64,000 nucleotides of DNA from Dermacentor variabilis (GCF_050947875.1 NC_134574.1:154282051-154346050), one strand, 5' to 3'; positions 31,076 to 43,194 are shown, counted from the first letter of the stretch. Numbers and translations: made by a program. Notes: generated by a model from the letters alone, not told the origin.

Positions 31076-32531
31076 TTTCGCAATCAATAGCGCAAGAAGG
31101 CTTCCCGCTAGTAATTTTTCTACGGGACTATATGTGCGCCATCCCTTATGTACCGGCGCTTTGCTGGCCATTGCGAGGAGGCATACATAGAGAGGCCGGC
31201 CAGCGCATGCGCAGTGCAAGGACAACGGAAGCTCGGCACTCCGCGAGGTGGTTTCGGTAGCGCTGCACGCTTTTCGGCGAGAGAAAAACGTGCTCCGCGC
31301 CGGCCGAAACCGGAGACGGGCCTCGACGTGGCCGACACAGCTCCGACTCCGACTCCGAACTAGCCTATAGCCGAGCAGCAGGCGCTGGCCGAGCACAACC
31401 GGAGACGACAGCAGCCCCACAGAGCGCCCCCGCCCCCTCCTCCCTTCCTCGCCTGCCGGCTTCACGCGCACGCTATAGTCGGGTTTCTTTCGCTGGCCCC
31501 ACATACATCCGATGATGGGGCGCCAGAAATTGCGCCAAGTGACAACCAACTGTGTCACGAAGTCGCATCACCGCATATATAAGCTGAGTATAATAACAGC
31601 AAACACCGCGGCACCGTTAGGTCTGCAACATCCGCAACAGTCTTTCTCGGCAGCATTATTCGACAGCGCTCGAAAAAACTGCCTGCGAAATGTGGGCGGC
31701 AAAGAACGACACTTCAGTGTCGACATGAAATAAGGGCGCGATCGAAGCTGAATGAACCGCCTGATTCCATTCCACACACTTACCTGCCGAATAAATATGC
31801 GCGATTGTTGGCGCAACACGTCGCGTCCCAGTTCAAATCCTCCTCCTCCTCGTTAGTCTTCCTCGTATAGGTGCTGTGGTGCACTTCATCCATCGTGTAT
31901 ATACCGCACTTGACAAGAGGCGTTTGGGCGCAGCAACTGTCGCCAGCGTTCGCAAGGCTATAACGTCCGCCTGCAACCAGTAACACACCACCTTTCTCAG
32001 CCTTCCCCTCCTTCTTCAAGAGAGAGGTTCCCAGCCGACGACCTCTTCCGCCAACAATGCGTCCAGATGAGTAAAGCGCCGTCCTACAAACTCCGTATAC
32101 GTGAGCCAGCTGTCACAGTGTCTATTAGTGACCTGACCAAACCGGCCTGGCCTCCGCGATTACATGGCGTTCGCTAATATGCGGTTCAGCCACCAATACC
32201 ATTCTCCGCAGGACCGATAAGTTGGTTCTTGCAAGTGTATGGAAACGTGGAGAACAACGCGCTTTCTCGAACACGTGCCGCTCACCAAGGCGTAGAAACG
32301 TGCGCCCACACTGCTGCTGCTGCTGCTTGTTGCCTCCAAGGCGTGGCGAAGGATGAACGCATGAGGGCACCAGTGCTTACATGATTGGCTCAAACAAAAC
32401 GGCTCGAAACGGCGGACTCACAGCCGTGGTCTGACCCTGCGTTCACCTGCTTCTCTCCGCTGTCTCCCTCACCCACTATTGCGGCAGGCGTGTCCCACCG
32501 GCGGATACTTTTAAAGGTAACGAGAAGAGTG
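31076..32531. other. No gene seen
   Basis: A 171-residue minus-strand frame (31043-31558) is GC-rich and without recognisable motifs. (CTG)n at 32309-32325 is short. Confidence 0.45.
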
Positions 32532-32736
32532 CCCTGTAAAGTAATTTACACCCTGAAAAGTGAGCAAGGGTGTAAGTCGGTCAATAAACCCTCACACCCC
32601 AAAATGGTGTAACAATGTGTAATGAGCCAATTTACATCCTTTTCTCTTTTAAGGGTGTAAAAAAGATGTATTGATGTGAGTTATAGACATATTTACACCC
32701 CTGTTCACTTTCAAGCGTGTCAATTATTTTCCAGTG
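32532..32736. mobile_element. GGGTGTAA-type MITE, copy C
   Basis: Ends CCCTGTAAAGTAATTTACACCC and its diverged complement at 32715-32736. Internal GGGTGTAAG, TTTACATCC, GGGTGTAAA and TTTACACCCC units alternate in orientation. Confidence 0.55.
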
Positions 32737-34806
32737 CGCGGGAGTGAGAGGGAAAGGAAAGAGGAGGAGTTAAAGGTATCGAGAAGAAATCATCATTTCA
32801 GTCCAGATGAAGGTCGTCGCCGTGATCATTGATGCGGCCAGTGTAAACAGTGACGTTCACACGAGAGAACTCGTGAGGCTCTACGTGAATCTGCGCACAA
32901 ATAAGCCGCGCTCTTTGTCACTCGTTCGAGCTGCCTATAACTGCGCCGAGGCCGTTTTGTTTGGCGACAGCCTCTGGCGAAGGAAAAACGGCGGAAGCGA
33001 TCGCGCCGCCTCCATCGTGGGAACAAAGCGGCGAGGAAAACGGGCAAAAGAAACGGGCAGAGACAAAGCAAGCAAATACGCAAAGGTCAGAAGCTTAGTA
33101 CAGTGAGAGACCTTCGCAGACTTTCCTCAACTGGCTGCGAACGCGTCCGCGGGCGCTCGTGCAAAACGCGACTGCCATTTTCGCCGCGTGGGCTTTGAAA
33201 ACAACCGAACGCCATTACTGCATACTTGGTTGACGTCACCGCTTTTGAACAGCGCCAAGATTTGTTATCTTACTGGTGGCAACATAAATACGTAGAAAAT
33301 AAATAAGTAAGTAACAACTACGACAATAATGAAGTAGAAAGGTAAAATTAAAAAGGTAATAAAGTATTGTGCACATAGCAGAACCACCGATATACAACCT
33401 GAAGTTTCGAGATATTGGGGAGCTTTAGAAGTAAGGTACCTAAGTTAAGGTACGCTAACGGCCAGGCGTGCAAAAGAACGCAAAAGGCGTACAAAGAAGT
33501 TTGGGTTCTTCTATGCGCAAAGCCGCTTGAGGACGTGTTTCTAAAATTCCCTATTTGTCCCTAAATTTCGCTAAAAGATGCTTCAGTGTTCCACATAGTT
33601 TATTCCGGAAGCGCACGGGGAACCTATCCTTGCGCAAAATGTTCGCCGATTTTGACAGGTCCGTGTCATAGTGTTAGTTTAATTAGGCGTACGCGGTCGG
33701 CAGACTCTCTGCTCACTTTACTATCAACCACACCCACCCTTAGATTTAGCATGCGTGCTTCCAAGCACACATTGGGGAAGGATATGTGGATACTGGCGAT
33801 CATTCCGCCCGTGGGCTCTGAGATCGCAGCGGTGCGATTTCGGAGGCTATACGGCTCCACTTCATACACCAAAACTATATATAGGCACTGATGCTGGTGC
33901 ATGCGATACCGAGAACGACATACGAGCGCTAATTCACGAGTGATAAGGCTTGGCAAATTCTGGTAACGACAAACTGAATAATGCGATTTGTCACCTAAGT
34001 ACAGCGCCGGTTTTGTTCGGGGGCCATCCACCCGAATGAAGGTCAGAATCGCACGCTACCTAAAGAGGCTCGCGAATTTTCCCAGACCTGCACAGACCCA
34101 TATGCGGTGCCCATGGTACATAAGTCTATACTTCAGCGACGACGACTCCAGAAACCACACGTATGCTTCCGTCAGGGTGCAGCCTCCTCAGCGTTGCCTA
34201 CAAACGCAAATACGTGCGGAGGGCTTCTGCTAATCGATCTGTTAAGTCGATAAACTCCACCGTTTACGCTCATCAAAGCCCGCAAGCATGCAGGTGCCCA
34301 GCGCGTCAAAAGGGCTTCGGCCGTCTCGGTATAACACAATACACGTCTCGCGTTCGCGCACGCAGCGCCACCTATACAGCGTGAGACATAGAAGGGCGGC
34401 TGCTGCTGCAGCAGCGGCGCACTCACTGCATGCGAACGTACGGGGGCCCCGGGCGTGCCGCAACGCAACCCGGCCGCTCGCCGCCAAGTGGACGGGGCTA
34501 CACATGCACAGCTGCGGCGGGCGGCGTCGATTGTTGGCCTAACGAAGCCTTTGTGATGCAAAGTGCGCGAGCCGCCGGCCCCGGCCCGGGCCGGCGTGGC
34601 AGGCCGTGGCGGCGGACCCCAGGAATTCGCTAATTAGGACGCGCGGCCAACGCGCCGGCCGCGACTGCAATTCCGAGCGGCCCGCCGCCTCGTGTGTGTT
34701 TCCGTCCCCCTCCTCTTTCCACGTTCGCGGCTTCCACCGCATGGGTTTGCGCGTGCGCTGATGGAGAAGGAGACCCCATCTGGATGGTTTTCGCGGTGGT
34801 GCAGAA
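32737..34806. other. No gene seen
   Basis: AT-richer in 33250-33560, GC-rich with short (CTG/CAG)n near 34400. No frame shows a recognisable domain. Confidence 0.5.
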
Positions 34807-34819
34807 CTTGACGATGATG

Positions 34820-34972
34820 CTATGCTGGTGTTAACAGCGCAAAATGTAGGCGGGACACGAGGCGAGAAGACGACACCACAAGCGATATGGTGTCGTCTTC
34901 TCACCTCGTGCCGCGTCTACGTTTCGCGCTGTTAACACCAGGATGGAAAACCATCGAGACCAAGCTGCTACT
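34820..34972 (+). mobile_element. Fold-back retroelement with 13-bp target duplication
   Basis: CTTGACGATGATG at 34807-34819 and 34973-34985. Arms of 53 bp (34826-34878 and 34888-34940) pair with about six mismatches; they begin TGGTGTTAACAGCGC and end AGAAGACGACACCA. A tail containing GAGACCAAGCTGCTACT follows. Confidence 0.72.
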
Positions 34973-35855
34973 CTTGACGATGATGACGATCCTTCATGGC
35001 GCTTACCACAAGGGGGACAAGCCATTAATTCGACGGCAGGAAGGAGCGCAATACATATGATTGTTCTTAAGATGAGAAACGAAATATACAAAAGGAAAGA
35101 CGGGAAGGGGGGGGGGGGGGCAGAAACAAGAATAACACGCGACTGCAGCAGTCAGACTAAACGAAACAAAACAGTGAGAGAGATATTAATGAAGCAGGAA
35201 GTGACACTACTTATAATGAATTTGGATAACCCATTTCGGTGAAACGAATAGTGAACAGAGAGAAAGAGTAAACATTAAAGAAAGCTATGTAGCAGAGAGT
35301 GTCCAACCGCGTTGTTTCACTTGAACGTTGAAATACAAAAAGAAAAACATTCCCATAGTTATCCTATAGTGTCGAGGACTTATACGCGTTGACACATTGA
35401 CTAAAAAATTTTCAAGGCCGAATTCACAATGCTTGTTCGTTCGTGAATGCTCTTTGGTTGGCCGCTTTCGCTAACGATACGTCCCGCTAAAGGAGTGGCT
35501 CGAAAACGATCTTACGAATAAATTGCTAGCGTAAGAACATCTTGTGAATACGGGCCCTGATCCGGCGCTCCTAGCCGTCTTCTTGTCATTTCATTCCAGA
35601 TTCTCTCTCTGAGGGTTTTCTATTATTTTTTTCCAGATGATGCTCCGGGGAGGTTACCTTGGCGTATGCTACGAAATCTGTACTAAGAATTAACAAAACT
35701 TCGTGAAGGCAGCGGTGAGAATATGGTCAAGGCTGTCTTCGAGCAGATTTTGTAGCAGCCCACTATATGATGATCCCGAATTGTTATCGGCCGGACACTG
35801 TCCCTGCGCGTCAAAGGAAATAGTTCCAGAGTACCGGCGCAACATCACCGCGAAT

Positions 35856-36025
35856 TGATAGTAAAATATTTAGCGTGCACAATTGACAAGGACCGAGTGA
35901 AGGGGGCCACACGAGCGCTTACTCGCAACTATTTTATTTTCGGAAAGAATAGTTGTCAATTGTGCGCGCTAAATATTTTACTGTGAATTCGTACCAACTC
36001 GCCCAACTATCAGTTCTGCTGCAGC
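35856..36025 (+). mobile_element. Nested fold-back retroelement with near-exact 14-bp duplication
   Basis: ACATCACCGCGAAT (35842-35855) and ACATCACTGCGAAT (36026-36039) differ at one base. Arms 35860-35889 and 35953-35982 pair with one mismatch, and an inner CAACTATT / AATAGTTG stem sits within. The tail is TTCGTACCAACTCGCCCAAC. Confidence 0.7.
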
Positions 36026-36039
36026 ACATCACTGCGAAT

Positions 36040-37149
36040 ATTGTCGAGGAAGATAATCCGCATATACGCGACCACTCAGGAACAAGTTACAGCCATGACG
36101 GGGTCCCACTGAGACAACCAGCACCCTCGAAAAAGAAAACATGGCACGCCCCCAGCGGATAAGGCAATAAGGATAAGGCAAGCCCCACAAAGTCACACAC
36201 ACAAAAAAAAGAACTCACACGCAATACAGTCACGTGGCACGCAGGATGGCCATTCAAGTAATTTCATTTCCAGCCTAAAGACAGCTAGTAAAATGACCCG
36301 ATCGAGCCACAAGGGCGCTGCGTTACGAGTATACACAGATAAAGACGACACGGCAAAGCAGCTAATAGAAAACGCGTTCGCCGGCTCGCCCTCGGACGCT
36401 TTAACGGAACCTCACGGCGAAGGCAGAAATGCGCCTGGAGTGTCGATATAATTGCTACTTCTCATTTCATTTAATCTATTTACCTTAAGGACCCCACTAC
36501 GGGGTAATACATAAGGGGTGGGTGCACATAAAGGATAAATAAAACACTCATTTCATCACTGGCATCGCAACACAATGCAAGAAGGTTATAAGTTTCTTTA
36601 TTGAGTGCACCATCACACAGCCACCGCGCCGAACGCGCAAAGTGCGGTGCTGTCGGTTGAGGAACGCCTCTCCCACCAAGGCCGCGCACCACCGGTACGA
36701 ATTGTTTGAATGCGGGGCATGCCAACAACGCGCAGTGATCCGAGCGCGCACTACAGGACGCCCAACCGAACTTGATCGTATAAAACACGCACGACCCGCC
36801 GATATGGCGCGCACAGTTTCCAAATGGCTGATCGCGAACATGCGCACATTGGATTGGATTAGCTCAGTACTGAACCTTTAAGCTCGTGCAGGAATGGGGA
36901 TTGGATTAGGTCAGCGACCCTTTATGGGTCATTCAGCTTTACGAATGGCAGGAGATGGGACGGTACTCTTCGCATATAAGGTGCAGTGGCGACCGTCAAC
37001 TCATACGTTGGCCACAACTCCTCCTTGACGTGGCCTCCGTGATTGCGCGGGCCATCCTGGAGAAGCTTCGGAGCAGCTTGTAGCACGGATGTAGCAGCTT
37101 TTAACGGAATGCATCAGATTGGAGCAAGTGCAGCAGCGCTCCCATCACT
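36040..37149. other. No gene seen
   Basis: A local repeat GGATTGGATTAG occurs at 36850 and 36900. The frame 36548-36847 (-) has no recognisable domain. Confidence 0.5.
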
Positions 37150-37439
37150 CATGCGCGTGTGTGCGTGCGTGCGTGCGTGTGTACGTGCGTGCGTGCGTGC
37201 ATGCATGCGTGTGTGTGTGTATGTGCGTGCGTGCGTGTGTGTATGTGCGCGTGTGTGTGCGTGTGTGCGCGTGTGCGTGTGGATGTGCGTGCGTGCATGT
37301 GCGCGTGTGTGCGTGTGTGTGCGTGTGCGCGCGTGCGTGCGTGCGTGCGTGTGCGTGCGTGCACGCGTGTGCGTACGTGTGCGTGCGCGCGCACGCGTGT
37401 GCCTACGTGTGCGTGTGCATGTGCGTGTGTGTGTGTGTC
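37150..37439. repeat. (GT/GC)n complex microsatellite, about 290 bp
   Basis: GTGC, GTGT, GTAT and GCGC units alternate purine and pyrimidine almost without a break (one break near 37281). All long frames across it are repeat artefacts. Confidence 0.95.
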
Positions 37440-39671
37440 TTTAAAACAATCATCACTGGCATGTAGCAAAATTCTACTTCATCGGCTAGACCACTCTCAG
37501 AGGCGCACATTATTTCCACGATAGACAGACAGACGAAAATGAATATTTGCCTAAATAAAGAATTAACGGTAATTAATTTTTAAACTGATTTATGAACGGC
37601 ACATTTTGGAATTCACGAATTGTATCCGGTGACATTAAAAGTCGTATCCGTTTGGAACGAATTCTAAGGATGACATCTCGAAATATGCGTTCCCAAAGTT
37701 CGCGCCAGAATGCATTGGTGTTTCAGTAAGTTTCCAGCTTCGGTGCGTAAAAAGGCGCTTTGTAAAGAAAAGAAAAGAAATAAAAATGGAACAACAGTAC
37801 ATCTTTACCGACAGTCTGACGGCGCTTACCTTAAAAGCCGCGCAGTTCCAAAATTCGTTCCAAGTGGATCTGCCTTGTGAAATCACTGGCTTTAATTCGT
37901 GTAGTGTAACATGTGTACTAAATTAATCACTTAAAAAAACTGATTAATGAAATTCTGTATATTAGTCAATCACAAATTTTGATTTCCAATGTATGTCCAC
38001 CTCTCTTCCGAGTAATCTAGCTCAATAAATAGATTTGTGCTAAATGCCAAAGGCAATTTTTAAAATCCTGTTAGCGCTAAAATAAGGTATCTGCAAACAT
38101 GCATAATCTTTGCAAAATTGTTGCATTCATAAGGCAATATCTCCTATACAAACGATAGATTTGCAAAGTAACAAAGTCATATGAAGCCAGAGAGGACTAA
38201 GTTTAGGCAAGTCCGCGTGTATACTATAAACCCATCATTCTGACCCGCCACGTTCGCAGCTCCCGCGTGTAATACACTAGTGCCAGCTGATCACGTTTGC
38301 AGGAAACTACGACATCCGGCATTATACAGTAGCATCACTGTATCGCGACACTGCGTGATGTCAGAGAGAGAGAGAGAGAGGAGTCAAAGCATGCCAAGCA
38401 AAGACGGGCGCCGTAGTGGGCAAGCAAAGCGTCGACATCGCAGAGACGCCATCCGTCTACGGGAGAGCTATACAGATACGTCAAGACTACGCGAAGAGCT
38501 ATGGGTGACGTCATCGGAGCCCCGGCCCGAAGACGGCTTTCCAAGTGCCGCTTACAACGCTGACGGATCACCGCCGCCAGAGACGAGAGGGACCAGTCAG
38601 GTGTGTCCGCTGGCCGACTTGACGGATCGGTCTGCAGTAGGGGGTAGGTGGGTGGTTTGGGGAGGACGGCAGGGGGGGGGGGGGAGTTGTACGTGCAACG
38701 CTGCTCGGGCTCTTGCAACCGGCCGAGCGTGCAAGCTGCTGGGGTCGGCGCACGCTGTACCGAGCTGCTGCTGTACTCTACTCCCTCGGAAAACATCTCA
38801 CTCCGAAACAATGGGAAGGACAACCTGCAGCCTCCCCGTTCGACTCGCCTTCGTGTGTGTGCGCGTGTGTATCTGCTTCGAGACGCCGTGCTGCAGGCAG
38901 CAGCGTCAGACGCTGGCGCTTGACGTTCCAAGCGCTGACGTGCGCGCAAAGTGCGCGGCGTGTCTCAACGCGCGTCGCCACGGGACACAGCAGCTCGATG
39001 TTGAAACATTTGTCCCAATTGTCTACTAATCTTCGATCATGTGAGCGTGCGAATGTGGCCCCACTCAAGGGACGACAGCGCGCGAAGAAGTGGCTATACG
39101 AGCATGCAGAAGCCGATCACTATACACCGCCGAGACGCCTCGAGACGCGAGAGACACGCACGTGTAGACTAAACGGACACGGTGCTAAAGGAAGGTTCCG
39201 GAAGTTGCGAACTCAGGCATCGACTCTTGAAGGCCCATCCGGTAGCAAATTAAAAAAAAATGCTATATTAATATGGTAATCACTCTGCGGCAAGGGTTTA
39301 CACAGACCGCAGCAGTCAGAGTGTGAGCTAGCAGGGTGTGAAAAGCTCAGCTCAGGCTGAGCTTCTTTTAAAATCCGCAACGGATAAATGAGTCAACCCA
39401 ATAAAGAAGCAAGCAGCAACTCGCTTCTGCCTTCCGTCAAGCGGGTGCGATGCAACATAATGCAAGAAGCGTAATGATATCGCTGTGGGGGCGCGTAAGT
39501 AAGGCAAGCAAAGGAGACGCGCTCACGAAACCTGCCCCAACACCGCCTGCCATATGCCCTCGCTGAGAAGTTGCCTCCACTCGTACCGCAGCTGCTCGGG
39601 GTACTGGAGCACAGCGCTTTAATAATTTCACAACTGCACTGCTCGATACGCGCTGCACCATTCATATAAAT
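37440..39671. other. No gene seen; AT-rich then GC-rich
   Basis: 37520-38180 is AT-rich without repeats that I can define. 38192-38282 resembles the segment at 30989-31075. A (GA)n at 38357-38382 and a G12 run near 38671 follow; frames at 38280-39279 overlap on both strands. Confidence 0.45.
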
Positions 39672-39741
39672 ACACACACACACACACACACACACACTGC
39701 TCGAAGCGCCCTGGGAAATTTCATCCAAAAGTTTGGCTCGA

Positions 39742-39813
<72 letters not shown>
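39672..39813. repeat. (CA)n and long (GA)n microsatellites
   Basis: CA repeat at 39672-39698 and an uninterrupted GA repeat at 39745-39813. The second is a pure polypurine tract. Confidence 0.95.
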
Positions 39814-39817
<4 letters not shown>

Positions 39818-40871
39818 TGAAATATAGAGGCGCGCGCAAGAAAATAAGCAATACAAATAAGATAAATGGAAAAGCGACGCAGGACGTGCCGCACGTTCGA
39901 TACGATCTCTGATGGCGCGCAAGCCGAGGCGCGTCTGTAATTGATTCCCACCGCGAATTGGCCGCGTGCAACGTGCACGCGGCTCACCGAAGTTGCAGCG
40001 CGAGTTGCAGCTCGGGTTTCCGGCGCGGTCAGCGCGGGCCCTCGCCGGCGCTATGCATGCACGGGCCCCCGCATAGCTGGACGGGGTCCCCGGTCGATGG
40101 CGGCGCGCCTGCAATTGGGTCACCACGGGTGAGAGCGCGCGGTGTGCGAGTGATGCATCACCTCGCGTAACCGACCGCGCGCGGTGTCTACGCGGCGCCC
40201 ACTGGCCAGCCACGCGACCGTGGCACGAGGTAATGCACAAACGCCAAATCGATTGGCTCCATCGCCACACAACCTCTGGCTACAGGAGAGGCGTCCCCCC
40301 CTCCACCATATGCCACTAGGTCGAAGGTCCACCCCGCATTGTTTTTCGACCACTCGAAATGCTCGTTACTGTTGCCACGTTAATGAGATTCGCATTCCTG
40401 ACCGTTACTTCAGCGGCACTTTATGTCTACCTATCGATTTATGAAGCTTTTTTTACGCGGATTTTGAATTAAAAAAGAAACAGAGAAATACATTCCTTTA
40501 TTTCTTTTTTTCGGTGATGGGCAGATTCAGAACAACGTCACACGGTTTCCTCGAGCACAAGAGCCTGTACGCTGCAGCGTTGCGCCACGAATGAGCGCGG
40601 ACCGCGAGTGAGTCATTCCCAGCGTTAAAGCGCGCCGGATTGCCACCGGGCCACGATCTTCGAGGTCACGCATTATCGGAAGGGGACTTAGCGCGCGCAC
40701 CGCTAGATGGCGCAGCGGGTCGAGAGGAAAGTGCAAGAGAGAAGCCTGGCTGCAGTACGAGGCGCATACGCGACGCGCTTCGGCGGTGGCAGCACGGGGT
40801 GTCATCGCTACACTGGTTGCTTTTATAAAAGCATTATTGTCAACAGTCGTAGTGAGATGGGTCCTGTCGGA

Positions 40872-40872
<1 letters not shown>
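39814..40872. other. No gene seen
   Basis: GC-rich with frames of up to 202 residues that gain length from the GA repeat. Nothing recognisable. Confidence 0.5.

Positions 40873-40910
<38 letters not shown>
40873..40910. repeat. (TTA)n microsatellite, left part
   Basis: Split by the LTR at 40911-41329; the right part continues at 41330-41345. Confidence 0.9.
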
Positions 40911-40911
<1 letters not shown>

Positions 40912-41329
40912 GTCACGTGGTGGTGACGTAGAAGAACACAGTAGCAATACTGTGAACGATAAAACTAACTTTTATTGGGCGAACCTGTGCCCACAAGACA
41001 GGCTACACTTATAGCACAACAATAGCGGCGAACACGGTCGGCGATCGTCGACAATCTGATCAGCGGGTCAAGCGCGTCCGCTTTTATACAGCAGTCGTCG
41101 AATGTTCCAGACTAATTGTTCGGACCCGCGTGCCTTCCACAAAGTTCTACGCCATTCGCGTCACGCGATGAAATTAGATAACACAACGTTCGGCGACAAC
41201 AGACAGCCGGATAGAAGCATCGATAACTTTCCAGAGACTTCTGATACATGCAGGCGCGTCCCGCGCTGTGCGATTACATTTGTTAGGCGGTGAAACGTGG
41301 TCGCCCGATAAAGATAAGTACACGTGTCA
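40911..41329 (-). mobile_element. Solo LTR, 419 bp, probably Gypsy-type
   Basis: On the minus strand it starts TGACACGTGTAC and ends ACCACGTGACA, the TG..CA ends of LTRs. It has a TATAAAAG (minus, 41091-41098) and AATAAA (minus, 40971-40976) in the expected order. TTAT flanks both sides and would be a 4-bp duplication, though the flanks are a TTA repeat. No internal retrotransposon region adjoins it, so it is a solo LTR. Confidence 0.78.
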
Positions 41330-41620
41330 TTATTATTATTATTATAACGTGCGTGAAAATGACGGAGCATGAGCGTTAACGGACTTCGAACTCTTTTTTT
41401 CGTGAAACTAAATTCAACTCAATATATCCGCGAACATCCCTATGCGTGGAGACCGAGCTTTGTACACAGTCGAGCATTTCGGAAACGCGATGTCTTAGCG
41501 TCGACCGCATGCGTATCGATACCGCGCGCCTTCTGCGATGTGACTTCGATAGGTTATCACTTGTCAGTTATTACCTCCTTTCATTTAGTAACCTGTGCGA
41601 TCTCACTAAGGTCCGTCGAC

Positions 41621-41857
41621 CCGCCGTGGTTGCTCAGTGGCTATGGTGTTGGGCTGCTGAGCACGAGGTCGCGGGATCGAATCCCGGCTACGGCGGCCGC
41701 ATTTCGATGGGGGCGAAATGCGAAAACACCCGTGTGCTTAGATTTAGGTGCACGTTAAAGAACCCCAGGTGGTCAAAATTTCCGGAGTCCTCCACTACGG
41801 CGTGCCTCATAATCAGAAAGTGGTTTTGGCACGTAAAACCCCAAATATTATTATTAT
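41621..41857 (+). mobile_element. Ruka-type tRNA-derived SINE, full length
   Basis: An exact 14-bp duplication TAAGGTCCGTCGAC (41607-41620 and 41858-41871) sets the ends. Intact head and body as in 22181, ending in an ATT tail. Near-identity to that copy suggests recent amplification. Confidence 0.92.
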
Positions 41858-42117
41858 TAAGGTCCGTCGACACTAAAAGTGAAGAATGATGTGACGCAAC
41901 GCGTACGAGTCAGCAGGCAAATTAAGAAACGTATGGTACCCAAAGTTTCGAAGAACGTCATCGGTCGATCGTGCGTACAAAAGGGAATTATCAAAATAAA
42001 AAAACGCGAAAAGTTACGCAGAACACACGTACATCGGGAATGAACGTTATTTTCGAAGCATTCTGCAGGCAGGTGTTTATCAACCGTCGTGTGGGGTCCC
42101 GCAAATTGTTACCACCA

Positions 42118-42200
42118 GATGTCACAATGGCTAGAGCATCGGGCTATTCCGCTAGCAGACACTGGTTCCAATCCCCGTCGGGACACATAATTTTCTTTTC
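42118..42200 (+). mobile_element. tRNA-like SINE head, third type
   Basis: AATGGCTAGAGCATCGGGCT and GGTTCCAATCCCCG resemble A and B boxes at tRNA spacing, but GTCACAA against TCGGGACAC cannot form a good acceptor stem. Extent beyond the head is unknown. Confidence 0.4.
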
Positions 42201-42374
42201 CATTAACGAGGCTCGAAATAAGGCTACGCAGGGACATGCACCTGTTGAAAAAAAATACTCGTTGTGAAAAAGATAAATGCCTTTAATTTAACAGTGTGAA
42301 AGATAACACAAGTGCTGTTTTGAGATACGCGTTATTCTGTACACTTTAAGGAAGCGCGCGCAGAGGGGGAGGGG

Positions 42375-42548
42375 GAAGGGGGTAGTTCACCCAGTGAACG
42401 TATCTATTTCGTCTGCCGTTGAAGTTTTCTGATTGGCTGGGCTGGGCTGCACGTGGAACAGCAGCCTGGTGCCACAGCCAATCAGCCCTTCAGTAGCAGA
42501 CGAAATGGAAATGTGTATACTAGGTGGACACTTACAGAATACCTTCAC
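42375..42548. mobile_element. MITE related to the element at 58587
   Basis: Imperfect inverted arms: TTTCGTCTGCCGTTGAAG at about 42408 and CTTCAGTAGCAGACGAAA at about 42489, with CTGATTGGCTG and CAGCCAATCAG inside. The right end, read inverted, is GGTATTCTGTAAGTGTCCACC, against GGTATTGTGTAAGAGTCCACC at 58590. Left boundary uncertain. Confidence 0.5.
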
Positions 42549-42930
42549 AGTTGGCCAACGCTTTGATTGGAATCGGAACGTCGTCCACTGACGCAGGCAG
42601 TCAGTCATTCAGGCCTCGCGTCTTCCACAGCGAGACGCGATGAAAAAGAAAAAAAGAAAAACTTCGAGCCTTCCAGATCGATATTCGCTTTGCGTTGGTC
42701 AGCTCTCGAGCAGTATTCCCGACGCGGGCGATACACGAGGCCAACAAGTGCCCAGTGGGCAGTTCCCGTCAGCTCTCAGTGGCCGCGCGCGCGCGTATCT
42801 GCGTTCAATCGCGAGCGCGGTATGCAGAACATGGCTATAAACACGCTCGTCGCCAATTTTCCTGTTATACAGAACGGCCCCATGGAGCGGCCATGTCCAT
42901 ATCGCTCGTGCACACACAACGCGGACAACC

Positions 42931-43194
42931 CTCATCATCATCATCAGCAGCAGCAGCAGCCTGGTTACGCCCACTGCAGGGCAAAGGCCTCTCCCAAACT
43001 TCAACAACCCCGGTCATGTACAAATTGTGGCCATGTCGTCCCTGCAAACTTCTTAATCTCATCCGCCCACCTAACTTTCTGCCGCCCCTTGCTACGCTTC
43101 CCTTCCCTTGGAATCCAGTCCGTAACCCTTAATGACCATCGGTTATCTTCCCTCCTCATTACATGTCCTGCCCATGCCCATTTCTTTTTCTTGG
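42931..43194 (-). pseudogene. Short 3' fragment of the RTE-clade LINE
   Basis: On the minus strand it encodes the last ~85 residues of the 55115-58081 protein ([20 protein letters not shown], then [20 protein letters not shown]). It ends in a (CAT)n/(CAG)n microsatellite tail. It has only one copy of the 9-residue unit that is doubled in the intact element. Confidence 0.88.

Noticed and set aside
37043..37524. Cys/Val/Arg-rich frames across the GT/GC repeat
   Set aside because: Microsatellite translation in all registers; no unique protein sequence.
42118..42190. Possible tRNA gene
   Set aside because: The acceptor stem does not pair and the head is embedded in SINE-like sequence.
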